Positions 44,497 to 53,871 of a DNA stretch of 64,000 bases are shown here, piece by piece. Each line of letters opens with the position of its first letter. Within the stretch, counting starts at the first letter, position 1. Where the stretch lies: the NCBI RefSeq assembly GCF_026616195.1, contig NZ_JANHDH010000002.1:868001-932000 (forward strand). Reading direction: 5' to 3'. Source of the stretch: Haloarchaeobius amylolyticus. Lineage in GTDB: Archaea; Halobacteriota; Halobacteria; Halobacteriales; Natrialbaceae. The notes beneath the pieces are model-generated. The model ran no database searches, was not told where the DNA came from, and worked only from the letters and a program-made list of their open reading frames with translations. The translations under genes and the position numbers were made by a program.

Positions 44497-45927
44497 TTAC
44501 CCGAGGCTACCCTCCATCTCAAGTTCGATGAGGCGGTTGAGTTCGACCGCGTACTCGATGGGCAGTTCCTCCGTGATGGGCTCGATGAAGCCGGCGACGA
44601 TCATCTGCTTGGCGTCGTCGTCGTCCAGTCCGCGGGACTGGAGGTAGAAGACGTCCTCGTCGCCGATCTTGCCGACGGTCGCCTCGTGGGCGACGTCCAC
44701 CTTGGACTCCTGGATCTCCATGTACGGCATGGTGTCGGAGGTGGACTCGTTGTCGAACATCAGCGCGTCACACTCGACCGACGTCGAGGAGTTCTCGGCG
44801 CCGTTGGCGATGTGGACGAGGCCGCGGTAGTTGGTGCGGCCGCCGTCCTTCGAGATGGACTTGGACTCGATGGTCGACTTCGTGTCGGGCGCGTTGTGGT
44901 AGACCTTCGCGCCGGTGTCGATGTTCTGGCCCTTGCCGGCGAACGCGATGGTGATGTGGTTGTCCGTCGCGCCGCGGCCCTTCAGGATGGTCGCCGGGTA
45001 GAGCATGGTCGCCTTCGAGCCCATGCTGCCGGAGACCCACTCCATCGTGCCGTTCTCCTCGACGATGGCACGCTTCGTGTTGAGGTTGAAGGTGTTCTTC
45101 GACCAGTTCTGGACGGTCGAGTACTGGACGTGGGCGTCCTCGCCGACGAAGACCTCCACACAGCCGGAGTGGAGGTTGTGGCTGCCGTACTTCGGGGCGG
45201 AACAGCCCTCGATGTAGTGGACCTCCGAGCCCTCCTCGGCGATGATGAGGGTGTGCTCGAACTGGCCCATCCCCTCGCTGTTCATGCGGAAGTACGCCTG
45301 CACCGGCATGTTGACCGTGACGTCCTCGGGGACGTACACGAACGAGCCGCCGGACCAGACGGCGCCGTGGAGTGCGGCGAACTTGTTGTCTGACGGGGGG
45401 ACGCACTTCGTCATGAAGTACTCCTTGACGAGGTCTTCGTGCTCCTGGACGGCCTTGTCCATGTCACAGAAGATGACGCCCTTCTCCTCCCACTGCTCCT
45501 GCATGTTCTGGTAGACGATCTCGGACTCGTACTGGGCACCGACGCCGGAGAGCGCCTTGCGCTCGGCCTCCGGGATGCCCAACTTCTCGAACGTGTCCTT
45601 GATGTCGTCCGGGAGGTCGTCCCAGTTGTCCGCGCCGCCACGCGTCTCCACGTCGGGGCGGATGTAGGGGACGATCTCGCCGATGTCGAGCTCGGACAGG
45701 TCCGGCTGGCCGGGCCAGTCCGTCGGCATCGGCATCTTCTGGTACTGCTTCAGTGCGCGAACGCGGCGCTCGCGCATCCACTCGGGCTCGTCCTTGTCCT
45801 CGGAGATGAGCCGGATGGTCTCCTCCGTGAGGCCCTTCTCCGTCTGGAACGCCGACTTCTGCTCCTTCTTGAACTCGAAGCGAGCCTCGGTGTCTGTCTC
45901 TTTGAGGTGGTCTTGATCTGAACTCAT
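44497..45927 (-). CDS. sufB: Fe-S cluster assembly protein SufB
   Basis: The scaffold subunit on which the cluster is assembled, 476 residues. It has the SufB N-terminal region, a VHYIEGCSAPKYGSHNLHSG segment with a conserved Cys in the core, and ESKVDVAHEATVGKIGDEDV near the C-terminus, closely matching family pattern. It lies between sufC and sufD in one transcript. Start at ATG 45927. Confidence 0.96.
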   Translation of the reverse strand: MSSDQDHLKETDTEARFEFKKEQKSAFQTEKGLTEETIRLISEDKDEPEWMRERRVRALKQYQKMPMPTDWPGQPDLSELDIGEIVPYIRPDVETRGGADNWDDLPDDIKDTFEKLGIPEAERKALSGVGAQYESEIVYQNMQEQWEEKGVIFCDMDKAVQEHEDLVKEYFMTKCVPPSDNKFAALHGAVWSGGSFVYVPEDVTVNMPVQAYFRMNSEGMGQFEHTLIIAEEGSEVHYIEGCSAPKYGSHNLHSGCVEVFVGEDAHVQYSTVQNWSKNTFNLNTKRAIVEENGTMEWVSGSMGSKATMLYPATILKGRGATDNHITIAFAGKGQNIDTGAKVYHNAPDTKSTIESKSISKDGGRTNYRGLVHIANGAENSSTSVECDALMFDNESTSDTMPYMEIQESKVDVAHEATVGKIGDEDVFYLQSRGLDDDDAKQMIVAGFIEPITEELPIEYAVELNRLIELEMEGSLG

Positions 45928-45986
45928 GGTTTGATGGTTGTTGATTACGGTTGGGTACGTATCTACCCTGTGCTAGCCAGTACCGG

Positions 45987-46901
45987 TTACGCGGTCTCGT
46001 AGACCTCCTCGCGGACCCAGTCGTACCCCTTGTCCTCGAGCTTCTCGGCGAGCTCGGGACCCTCGCTCATGACGACCTGCCCGTCCAGCATGATGTGGAC
46101 GTGGTCGGGCTCGACGTAGCCGAGGATACGCTGGTAGTGGGTGATCTGCAGGATGCCCGTGCCGACCTCGTCGCGCAGGGCGTTGATGCCGTGGGAGACG
46201 TCCTGCAGGCGGTCGATGTCCAGCCCGGAGTCGATCTCGTCGAGCACGGCGATGCTCGGCTCGAGGATGGCGGCCTGGAGGACCTCGTTCTGCTTCTTCT
46301 CACCGCCGGAGAAGCCGGCGTTGAGGTAGCGCTGGGCGAACTTCTCGTCCATGTCCAGCTGCTCCATCTTCTCCTGGAGGAGCTGCTGGAACTCGGCGAC
46401 GCCGATGTCGCCCTCGTCGGCGGGACCCTCCATCGGGGAGGTGTCGTAGCCCGCCTCCTCCTCTGCTTCGTCGTCGGCCTCGTCGTCGTCCTCGAAGAGC
46501 TCCTCGCGCTCCTCGAGCTTGGCGTTGAGGGCCGTGCGGAGGAAGTTCGTCATCGTGACGCCCTCGATCTCTGCGGGGTACTGGAAGCCGAGGAAGATGC
46601 CGAGTGCGGCACGCTCGTTCGGCTCCAGGTCGAGCAGGTTCCAGGTACGCTTGTCCTCGGGGATCTCGAAGTCCTCGCCGAAGTCGCCCTCCTCGAGGTG
46701 GAGGAGGACCTCACCGTCGGTCACCTCGTAGGCCGGGTGGCCGGCGATTACCTTGGCGGTCGTGGACTTCCCGGAGCCGTTGGGACCCATCAGGGCGTGG
46801 ATCTCGCCCGAACGGACCTCCAGGTCGACACCATCGAGAATCTTCTCACCGTCGTCTTCTGCAACCTTCGCGTGAAGGTTTGTAAGTTCGAGTCGTGCCA
46901 T
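45987..46901 (-). CDS. sufC: Fe-S assembly ATPase SufC with acidic insertion
   Basis: ABC-type ATPase that drives the SufBCD complex, 304 residues. Walker A GPNGSGKST (39-47), signature FSGGEKK (197-203) and Walker B VLDEIDSG (219-226) are clear. Residues about 130-167 are an acidic, partly disordered insertion that ordinary SufC proteins (about 250 residues) lack. It is first in the operon. A minus-strand TATA-like AAGTATTATGG (about 46946-46956) and GAGGT eight bases before the ATG support the start. Confidence 0.96.
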   Translation of the reverse strand: MARLELTNLHAKVAEDDGEKILDGVDLEVRSGEIHALMGPNGSGKSTTAKVIAGHPAYEVTDGEVLLHLEEGDFGEDFEIPEDKRTWNLLDLEPNERAALGIFLGFQYPAEIEGVTMTNFLRTALNAKLEEREELFEDDDEADDEAEEEAGYDTSPMEGPADEGDIGVAEFQQLLQEKMEQLDMDEKFAQRYLNAGFSGGEKKQNEVLQAAILEPSIAVLDEIDSGLDIDRLQDVSHGINALRDEVGTGILQITHYQRILGYVEPDHVHIMLDGQVVMSEGPELAEKLEDKGYDWVREEVYETA

Positions 46902-47007
46902 TCTGAGCTACCTCTTATCGTCCTAGCGAAAGGGGGTCGGCCCCATAATACTTGCGTAATACCCTGATTTGGATTCTCGAATGCAGAAATAATTTTCTCG
47001 TTTGGTA

Positions 47008-47038
47008 AACTGTGGCACAGTTTTCGGTCGGCCGAAAA
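47008..47038. terminator. double hairpin after polB
   Basis: Two perfect inverted repeats sit next to one another: aactgtg-g-cacagtt (47008-47022) and ttttcgg-tcgg-ccgaaaa (47021-47038). They lie about 18 bases after the polB stop, between polB and sufC on the same strand. They may stop polB transcription or mark the sufC promoter region; the arms contain T-runs as archaeal terminators do. Confidence 0.5.
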
Positions 47039-47055
47039 ACAGGCGAGCCTTGCCC

Positions 47056-49836
47056 CTACATGAAGTTCCCGAGACCGGTCTGCTGCTGGCCGGACTTGAC
47101 CTCGTCCCAGGAGATGCCGAGCGCCTCGATGACGCGGGCGATGGGGCCCTTCAGCGTCTTCTCCAGCATCTTGTCGTAGTCGACCTCGAACGCCTCGGGT
47201 ACCTGGTCGTCGTACTCGAAGCAGATGACGTCCGGGTCGCGCTTGAACTCGCCGTAGAGGTGGTCGCGCTGCGGGTCGAACTCGCCGGCGTCCTCGAGCT
47301 GACGGAAGTACTCGGGGTGGACCTTCTGCAGGTAGAGCCGTTTCGGCTTCGAGCCGCGGTCGAAGTTCGTCCCGAGCAGCATGTTCGCGTACTTCGCGCC
47401 GCGGACGTGGGCGGTGTCGGTGTCGTAGTCGTCGAGGCGCTTGCCGATACCGCCCGGGATGGCGATGTCGTCGTAGCTGACGTTCCCGCTCTGGAAGTCC
47501 TCGATGATGCCGTGGAGGTACTCCGTGATGTCGTCCTCGCTGGCACCGCGGACGATCTGGTCGATGACGTGGTGCTGGACCTCCTTCGTGATGGCCGCGA
47601 TGTCCGAGCGCTTGTACTCGAAGCCCGTGATGTCGATGTCGTCGACGTCCTTGCCCTCCTTCCAGACGATGTGGCCGGCGTAGCGCTTCTTCTTGCCCGC
47701 CTGGAAGAATCTGCGGTAGAGCTTCTCGAACTCGATCTGGAAGCGGTGTTCCTCGCCGCCCGCGATGTCGACGTTCAGCTCCTCGGCGGCGAAGTCGTCG
47801 TACGAGGCGTTGATGTGCTCCTCTATCTCGAAGGACTGCTCGATGGCCTCCTCGACGGAGATGTCGCTGCCGAGTTCCAGCATGACGGAGTCGGTGTCAC
47901 CGTACGCGACCTGGTAGTCTATCTCGTTGGCTGCCTTCTCGGTGTGGCGGATGACCTCGCGCCCTGTTGCGGTCACGGCCGCGCCCATCTCCTTGTCGTA
48001 GAGGCGGAACCGGTCCCAGCCCAGGACCCCATAGAGGGAGTTCATGATGACCTTGACTGCGGCCTGCTGCTGGTCGTAGCGCTCGTAGTCCTGGCTACCC
48101 GGCTCGTGCTCGTTACGCAGCGATTTCTTCTGCTCGCGCTCCGTGAGCAGTTCGTCGACCATCTCCCGGATCATCCCGTCCTCGTCCTTCCGGAAGTGGG
48201 TCCCGTTGGGGGCGCGGTAGGTCGGGCCGTCGAAGGCCTCGGGGTCGACCTTCGTCTCGGGGCTCGCGTTGATGGTCACCATGCACATCGGGTAGAGCGA
48301 CTTCAGGTCGAGCACCGTCACCATCTCCTTGACGCCGGTGATGGGGTCGAAGACGGCCCCGCCCTCGTAGTCCTCGGACTCCTGCTTGCCCTTCGAGGGG
48401 AGCGCCCAGTCCCCGTGGACCTTGTGCAGCACGTACATGTCGACCGCGTCGCCCGCCGTGGGGGCGTCCTCCAGTTTACAGCCGACGAAGGTGCGGACCT
48501 CGTCCCAGAAGGCGACGATGTCCTGCTTGCGGTCGAGTTCGACGCAGATCTCCACGTCGCGCAGGTTGTACTCAAGGAGCTTCTCGGGGTCCTGCTCCCA
48601 GAGGTCGCCGATGTCGCCGGTGTAGCGTTCCTTGCCCACGTCGAGTTCGAGTTCGCCGACGGCGTCCAGCCGGTAGGACTCCAGTTCGGAGAACTGGCGG
48701 CTCTTGTAGGCGTACAGCAGGTCGAAGACGACGCGACCCTTGATGTCCGGGCCGCCCCAGCCCGAGCGCCAGACCTCGTTCACGCGCGAGAGGCGGTCCG
48801 GGTCGAGGTCGTGGTCGTGCATCGCGGAGTCGAGCACCTCGAGGCGGTCGAGGAAGTACGGCGCGTCGAAGTCCTCGAAGTTCCATCCCGTCAGCACGTC
48901 CGGGTCGGTCGCCTCGATGTAGTCGACGAACGCCGCCAGCATGGCCATCTCGGCCTCGCGCTGGCTCTCGCCGTCGAAGGTCTCCACGCGCACGTCCAAC
49001 TCGCCCTCGATGGGCTCGTAGTTCGGCAGGTCTTCGGGGACCGCGGCATCGCCCTCGTGGGCGACGTTGAGCCAGACGACGTACTCGTCGTCCACGGAGT
49101 CGTGCGAGGTGAGGCAGACGATGGGCTCCTCCCCGTCCTCGGGGAAGCCGTTGCGGTCGTCGACCTCGATGTCGAAGGTGTTCACGCGCGGGTCCGCGTC
49201 GACCGCGGTCGCCTCGACCTCCTGGTGGGGGACCCGGAGGGCGCCACTGCGGCCGCGGCGCTCGGGGATGCGGATACCGCTCTGGACGTCCTTGTCGATG
49301 AGGAAGCGGTTCGGGAACAGGATGTCGGCCTCGTAGTGGTCGAAGCGGTCGCGGATGTTCCCGACGTCGCGGGGCGTGCGCCCGAAGATCTTCGTCAGGT
49401 GCTCGCCGCGGATGCTCTCGTAGGGCTCGCCGTCCTCGTCGGTCTCTTCCCAGCCCGTGATGACCTCCTCGGACTCGAGTTCCTCCTCGTCGAGCGAGTC
49501 CGTAGGGGCGTAGAAGTACGGCTGGAACCCGAGTACCATCACGTGCTCGGCGGTGCCGTCGGGTCGCCGCCCGAAGACGTGGATGACGGGTTCCTCGTGG
49601 TCGCCCGACCCCTCGACGGTGTAGTCCACCTGCATCACGGCGAGTTCGACCGTTCCCTCGGGGTCGGGGAACAGGGCCTCGTCGCTCTCGACGATGTCGG
49701 AGTTCTCCAGTCCCGGTGTCGTGACGGCCTCCGCCTCCGCGACGAGGTCGTACGCGTCGTCGCCACCGTCGGCCTGCGCGTCCGCGTCCCCGGACGACTC
49801 CCCGAAGTCGTCGAAGGACGCCTGTTGTCGGGTCAT
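47056..49836 (-). CDS. polB: DNA polymerase, family B (replicative)
   Basis: The family B replicative polymerase of 926 residues, without an intein. Exonuclease motifs are FDIEVDD (221-227), NFEDFD (319-324) and YNLRD (423-427). Polymerase motifs are DLKSLYP (510-516), KVIMNSLYG (595-603) and YGDTDS (645-650). The C-terminus ends in QTGLGNFM, a PCNA-interacting (PIP) box. A TATA at 49860-49868 lies 24-32 bases before ATG 49836, so that start is preferred over an in-frame ATG at 49857. Residues 4-11, QQASFDDF, look like a second PIP-type motif. Confidence 0.97.
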   Translation of the reverse strand: MTRQQASFDDFGESSGDADAQADGGDDAYDLVAEAEAVTTPGLENSDIVESDEALFPDPEGTVELAVMQVDYTVEGSGDHEEPVIHVFGRRPDGTAEHVMVLGFQPYFYAPTDSLDEEELESEEVITGWEETDEDGEPYESIRGEHLTKIFGRTPRDVGNIRDRFDHYEADILFPNRFLIDKDVQSGIRIPERRGRSGALRVPHQEVEATAVDADPRVNTFDIEVDDRNGFPEDGEEPIVCLTSHDSVDDEYVVWLNVAHEGDAAVPEDLPNYEPIEGELDVRVETFDGESQREAEMAMLAAFVDYIEATDPDVLTGWNFEDFDAPYFLDRLEVLDSAMHDHDLDPDRLSRVNEVWRSGWGGPDIKGRVVFDLLYAYKSRQFSELESYRLDAVGELELDVGKERYTGDIGDLWEQDPEKLLEYNLRDVEICVELDRKQDIVAFWDEVRTFVGCKLEDAPTAGDAVDMYVLHKVHGDWALPSKGKQESEDYEGGAVFDPITGVKEMVTVLDLKSLYPMCMVTINASPETKVDPEAFDGPTYRAPNGTHFRKDEDGMIREMVDELLTEREQKKSLRNEHEPGSQDYERYDQQQAAVKVIMNSLYGVLGWDRFRLYDKEMGAAVTATGREVIRHTEKAANEIDYQVAYGDTDSVMLELGSDISVEEAIEQSFEIEEHINASYDDFAAEELNVDIAGGEEHRFQIEFEKLYRRFFQAGKKKRYAGHIVWKEGKDVDDIDITGFEYKRSDIAAITKEVQHHVIDQIVRGASEDDITEYLHGIIEDFQSGNVSYDDIAIPGGIGKRLDDYDTDTAHVRGAKYANMLLGTNFDRGSKPKRLYLQKVHPEYFRQLEDAGEFDPQRDHLYGEFKRDPDVICFEYDDQVPEAFEVDYDKMLEKTLKGPIARVIEALGISWDEVKSGQQQTGLGNFM

Positions 49837-49859
49837 TGCAGGGGCGTTAGCGGCCACCG

Positions 49860-49868
49860 ATTAAAAGG
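49860..49868 (-). promoter_or_regulatory. TATA box of polB
   Basis: Minus-strand CCTTTTAAT lies 24-32 bases upstream of ATG 49836, so the transcript is likely leaderless. It also rules against the in-frame start at 49857, which would put the box at the start codon. Confidence 0.7.
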
Positions 49869-50002
49869 ATGGTTCATCGTGGCCGGCGCTCGGTCGACCG
49901 AACGTGCGAGTCCAATCCCACCGCCGTCTCCGGATGATGTCGTTGCCACGGCAAAAAGACCTTTACAGTGGTACGACTTAGCAAGGGGCGAGGTGACTGG
50001 GC

Positions 50003-50176
50003 TTGTCCGACCACGCAACCGACGGTGACGGATCGATGCCCGACCAGAGCGCGGCAGATGGAACGGAATCCATCGAGACATACGAGACGGACGGTGGGGT
50101 CGTATTCTACGACGCCGAGAACCCGCTCGCGTGGCTCGAAGCAAGCAAGACGTTCGCGCTCCGAGACGTGGCGTAG
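50003..50176 (+). CDS. small haloarchaeal protein (DUF7331-like)
   Basis: A 57-residue acidic protein with the conserved centre YETDGGVVFYDAENPLAWLE. It resembles DUF7331 (from memory). The start is taken as TTG 50003, since GAGGTGA ends six bases before it and a TATA-like ctttacag lies at 49961-49968; the next start codon would be ATG 50036, which drops the SDHATDG beginning. It is divergent from polB. Function unknown. Confidence 0.65.
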   Translation: MSDHATDGDGSMPDQSAADGTESIETYETDGGVVFYDAENPLAWLEASKTFALRDVA

Positions 50177-50212
50177 GGAGACGAGAGTCCCCGAGTAGGG
50201 ACGAGAGTCTCC
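50177..50212. terminator. symmetric hairpin right after the small gene's stop
   Basis: Pairs ggagac/gtctcc and gtccc/gggac are perfect; between them are equal internal loops of gaga on both sides, and the end loop is cgagta. It starts one base after the stop at 50176. As RNA, the gaga/gaga region could form tandem sheared G-A pairs. It may be a terminator or a stability element. Confidence 0.5.
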
Positions 50213-50290
50213 AGAGACCAGAGGGCTGCTATCGCTCTCCTCGACCGTATCGCAGAACCCTTTTCATCCGAGCCGACCTATCTGGACGTA

Positions 50291-50746
50291 GTGTTCAACG
50301 AGCGTAGCGAGCACGAACCGGAGGAGTACGACCCCGAGGAGGACCTCCGGGACTACGAGGGCGAGTTCACGCCGTCGGTCCGTGTCCCCAGGGCGCCCGA
50401 GGCACCATCCGTCCCCGACGAATCCGACGCGCCCAGCGAGCTGAAGTACGAGTTCTGGACGATGGTGCTCGTGTTCAACGCCGCCATCCTCGGCGTGAGC
50501 CTCGGCGGGATGTACATCCTCTTCCGGGGGAACTGGGACCTCGGCGGCCGCATCTTCCTCGGCGGCGTCGTGTTCTTCCTCTACGGCCTCTATCGCTACC
50601 AGACGCGGACGTTCGGCCGCGACGACGACGATGGGACCGACGAGGACGGTACTGCTGGTGACGACGTGGACGACGGCACCGAGGTCACCGCCGACGCTGC
50701 CACCACCGAAACCGAGCCCGACGGCTCCGCAGCCGACAACGACTAA
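50291..50746 (+). CDS. small membrane protein (DUF7322-like)
   Basis: A 151-residue protein with an acidic, disordered start (1-50), two helices (about 55-75 and 83-100), and a long Asp/Thr-rich tail. It resembles the haloarchaeal DUF7322 group (from memory). The start is GTG 50291, 27-34 bases after a TATA-like accctttt. It is in a run with two other small genes of unknown role before rad50. Confidence 0.62.
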   Translation: MFNERSEHEPEEYDPEEDLRDYEGEFTPSVRVPRAPEAPSVPDESDAPSELKYEFWTMVLVFNAAILGVSLGGMYILFRGNWDLGGRIFLGGVVFFLYGLYRYQTRTFGRDDDDGTDEDGTAGDDVDDGTEVTADAATTETEPDGSAADND

Positions 50747-50770
50747 CTTCTCCTTCGCCAACGCGCAGCC

Positions 50771-51202
50771 ATGCGAACAGTCCGCGACGACTCCGGCGAC
50801 CGCTACCTCCTCGTGAAGGAGTCGGGGGACGCCAGCCTCGTGCGCGACCCGGCGACCGGCGAGGAACGGTACGTCGAGAACGACCGGCTCGAACCCGCCG
50901 AGGGCGAGACGCCACTGGAGACCGCCGCGAGTGCCGTCTCGCCGGCGGTCCGGCGCATCGTCTCCGCGACCCACGACGACCGCTCGCTCGGACTGCTGGT
51001 CGAACTGGCCGACGACGGGCCCGTCCCGGTCCGGGACCTGCTCGGGCGCTACGACCTCTGCGAGAGCGACCTGCTCGGCCTGCTCACGGAGTTCCGGGCT
51101 GCGGGGCTGGTCGAGGAGGCCCGGCTCGCGGGCGAACGCGGTTACGACGCGACCGACCTCGCGCGTGAGGGAGTCGATATCCTGCGCGAGGCCGGCGACT
51201 AG
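50771..51202 (+). CDS. winged-helix-like protein next to rad50 (DUF7346-like)
   Basis: A 143-residue protein. The N-terminal 40 residues are a beta strand region ([19 protein letters not shown]); residues 60-140 form a helical, winged-helix-like domain, with [39 protein letters not shown] and [17 protein letters not shown]. It resembles DUF7346 (label from memory). Its stop codon shares the palindrome ctag with the stop of rad50, so the two genes converge and overlap. A role in controlling DNA repair is a guess from position. Confidence 0.7.
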   Translation: MRTVRDDSGDRYLLVKESGDASLVRDPATGEERYVENDRLEPAEGETPLETAASAVSPAVRRIVSATHDDRSLGLLVELADDGPVPVRDLLGRYDLCESDLLGLLTEFRAAGLVEEARLAGERGYDATDLAREGVDILREAGD

Positions 51203-53871
51203 TACAGTTCCGCCAGCGGTTGCTCGCCGCGGCTGACCGTCGACCGGTTGGTCGTCGGGTCCTTCTCGACGTGGACCAGCGAGTCGGCCGCGCCGACGAG
51301 TTCCTCGTCGTGGCTGACGACGACGATCTGCTCGACGCCGTACTCGGTGCGCATCGTCTCGACCAGCGTCAGCAGTTGCGTGACGTGCCCCGAGTCGAGG
51401 AACACCGTCGGCTCGTCGAGGATGAGCGGGGGCATCGGCGCCGCGCCCTCGACGCCCTCGGAGAGCAGCCGGTAGATGGCACACCGCAGGCTCAGGTTGA
51501 ACAGGGCGCGCTCCCCGCCGGAGAGCTGTTCGGGGTCCAGCGTCTCGCCGTCCTTCTGGTACACCGTGAGTTCGTACTCGCCCGAGAGCTCGATGTGCGA
51601 GTAGGAGTCGTTCTGGTACACCAGGTCGAACGTCTCGTTGAGCATGCGTTCCAGCGTCTCGACGTTGCGCTGGCGCAGGTCAGCCCGGAGGTCCTTGTAC
51701 ATCTGCTGGAGGTCCTGCGCCTCGGCGTAGAGGGATTCGAGGGCGTCGAGGCGCTCGCCGAGGTCGTCGCGCCGCTCGCGTAACTCCTCCAGTTCGGATA
51801 TCTCGCCGCGGACCCTGCCGGCGCGGTCCTGCAGGTCGTCGCGCGTCTCGGCGAGGTCCTCGAGCTTCGCTTCGACCTTCTCGATGTAGCCGGCGGCCCG
51901 CTTCTTCTCCGTCCGGGCGTTCTCGACCTGCGAGTCGTCGACGGCCGCCTCGAGTTCGGCCTTGCGCTCGCGCTTGTCCGCGAGGGTGTCGCGGCGTTCG
52001 TCGTTCTGCTCGCCGAGCAGGTCGCGCTTCTCCCCGAGGCGTTCGATATCGGCTTCGAGTTCGGCGACCTGGTCGAGGGTGTCAGCGAGCGAGTCGAGAG
52101 TCTCCTTGCGCTGGGCGACGGTGGCCTTCTCGGCGTTCGCCTCGCCCAGGGCCTCGCGGCTGTCCTCCAGCGCGTCGCGTTCCTCGGCCGCCTGCTCGCG
52201 CTTCGCCTCGGCCTCGGCCTCGAACTCGTCGGCCTCGTCGTGCAGGCGCTGGCGGCGCTCGCGCTTGTCTTCGAGGGCGGACTCCTTCTGGTCGAGGAGC
52301 TGCTCCATGTTCGATATCTGGTCGCGCAGTCGCTCGACCTCGTCCTCGGCGTCGACGAGTTCCTCGGCCCGGTCGATGCGCTCGTCGAGGGCCTCGATGT
52401 CGGCCTCCACCGATTCGAGCTCGGTCTGCTTCGTCTCGAGTTCTTCGCGGTCCTCGTCGATGGTGTCGACGTGGGGCGAGTCCTCGACGGGCTGGCCACA
52501 CTCGGGGCACTTGCCCTCGGCGAGCAGCTCCTCGGCCTCCTCGATGCTGCTGCGAAGCAGCTCCACCGCGGTCTGGAGGTCGGCCCGTTCCTCGCGCAGG
52601 TCCTCGCGTTCACCTTCGAGTTCTTCCTGCAGGGCCTCGGCCTCGCCGAAGTCGACCGGCGCGTCGTCGAAGGTCGCCTTCGCGGCCTCGACCTCGTCCT
52701 CGAGACTGTCGACCTTCTCGCGGCGGTCCGCGATGGCCGCCTCGTCGGACTCGATCTCGTCGGCGAGCGCCTCGGCCTCCTCGCGCTTCCCCTCGGCCTT
52801 CGATTCGAGGTCGTCGGCCTCCTCCTCGAGCCGGTCGGCACGCTCGCGGTGGTTCGAGAGTTCGTTCCCGAGGTCGTTCACGCGCTCTTTGAGGTCGTCG
52901 AGGTCCGATTCGACCTCGGCCAGGCGCCCCTCGACCGCCTCGGCGTCCACGTCGGCCGCGAGGTCGGTGTCGGCGACCAGGTCGTCTCGCGTCTCCCGCG
53001 CCGCGGACAGCTCCTCGCGCAGGTCGCGACGGTCCGCCTTCAGCTCCTCGCGTTCGCGCTCGGTCTCGGCGATGCTCTCTTGCAGGTCCTCGATGTCGTC
53101 CTCGACCGTCGCGAGCTTCTCGCGTTTCTCCTCGTACTCCTCGAGGATGTCCTCGGCCTCCTGTCTCGTCTCCTTCGCCGTCTCGAGTTGCTGCTCGAAG
53201 TTCTCGATGTTCGCTTTCGTCTCCGCGAGGTCGGACTCGATGTCGTTCAGGGTCGCGTGGAGGTCCTTCGCCTCCTTCTCGGCGATCTGGTCCGCCAGCC
53301 CCTCGTAGCGCCCGCGGACGTTGTCGAGCACGTCGTTGACGCCGAGGCGGGCCTCGCTGGCGCGCTCGCGGTAGTCCTCAAGTTTGCCCAGCTGCAGGAG
53401 GTCGTCGATCATGTCCTGGCGCTCGGATGGGGTGGCGTGGATGAGCTTGTTGACCTCTCCCTGGCGGACGTACGCGCAGTTGACGAACGCGTCGGCGTCC
53501 ATCCGGAGAAGTTCCGTCACCTTTCCGCGGACCGACCGGGCCCCCTCGAAGGTGCCCTCGGGCGCTTCGAGGATGCACTTCGCGGTCTGGGCGCGGTCGC
53601 TGGTGTACCGGATACGGCGCTCGATGTGGTAGTCCTCCCCGGCGTGGGAGAACCAGAGTTCGACCTCGGCGTCGTCCGCGCCGGTCCGGACCACGTCGTC
53701 GAGGGTGCCCGAGAGCGCCTTCGACCCGTAGAGCGCGAAGAAGCAGGCCTCGAGCAGGCTCGACTTCCCGCTCCCGTTGACGCCGTGGACGACGGTGACC
53801 CCGCGGTCGAGCGTGAGGTCGGCGTCGCCGTAGCACTTGAAGTTCGAGAGGCGGACGCGGTCGACCCTCAT
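51199..53871 (-). CDS. rad50: DNA double-strand break repair ATPase Rad50
   Basis: SMC-like ATPase that acts with Mre11 on DNA ends. The 890-residue protein has Walker A GVNGSGKS (30-37), a long antiparallel coiled coil, the zinc hook CPECGQP near 455-461, the signature LSGGERALF near 782 and Walker [14 protein letters not shown] near 815. The length is normal for archaeal Rad50. Its ATG overlaps the mre11 stop by four bases. Confidence 0.97.
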   Translation of the reverse strand: MRVDRVRLSNFKCYGDADLTLDRGVTVVHGVNGSGKSSLLEACFFALYGSKALSGTLDDVVRTGADDAEVELWFSHAGEDYHIERRIRYTSDRAQTAKCILEAPEGTFEGARSVRGKVTELLRMDADAFVNCAYVRQGEVNKLIHATPSERQDMIDDLLQLGKLEDYRERASEARLGVNDVLDNVRGRYEGLADQIAEKEAKDLHATLNDIESDLAETKANIENFEQQLETAKETRQEAEDILEEYEEKREKLATVEDDIEDLQESIAETEREREELKADRRDLREELSAARETRDDLVADTDLAADVDAEAVEGRLAEVESDLDDLKERVNDLGNELSNHRERADRLEEEADDLESKAEGKREEAEALADEIESDEAAIADRREKVDSLEDEVEAAKATFDDAPVDFGEAEALQEELEGEREDLREERADLQTAVELLRSSIEEAEELLAEGKCPECGQPVEDSPHVDTIDEDREELETKQTELESVEADIEALDERIDRAEELVDAEDEVERLRDQISNMEQLLDQKESALEDKRERRQRLHDEADEFEAEAEAKREQAAEERDALEDSREALGEANAEKATVAQRKETLDSLADTLDQVAELEADIERLGEKRDLLGEQNDERRDTLADKRERKAELEAAVDDSQVENARTEKKRAAGYIEKVEAKLEDLAETRDDLQDRAGRVRGEISELEELRERRDDLGERLDALESLYAEAQDLQQMYKDLRADLRQRNVETLERMLNETFDLVYQNDSYSHIELSGEYELTVYQKDGETLDPEQLSGGERALFNLSLRCAIYRLLSEGVEGAAPMPPLILDEPTVFLDSGHVTQLLTLVETMRTEYGVEQIVVVSHDEELVGAADSLVHVEKDPTTNRSTVSRGEQPLAELY

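Noticed and set aside
47056-49836. Intein inside PolB
   Set aside because: The polymerase motifs A, B and C are uninterrupted and the length is normal; there is no splice-junction Cys/Ser with HN end.
47002-50028. A 1008-residue plus-strand frame opposite polB
   Set aside because: Complement of the polymerase; Val/Leu/Asp-rich without a domain. PolB motifs are decisive on the minus strand.
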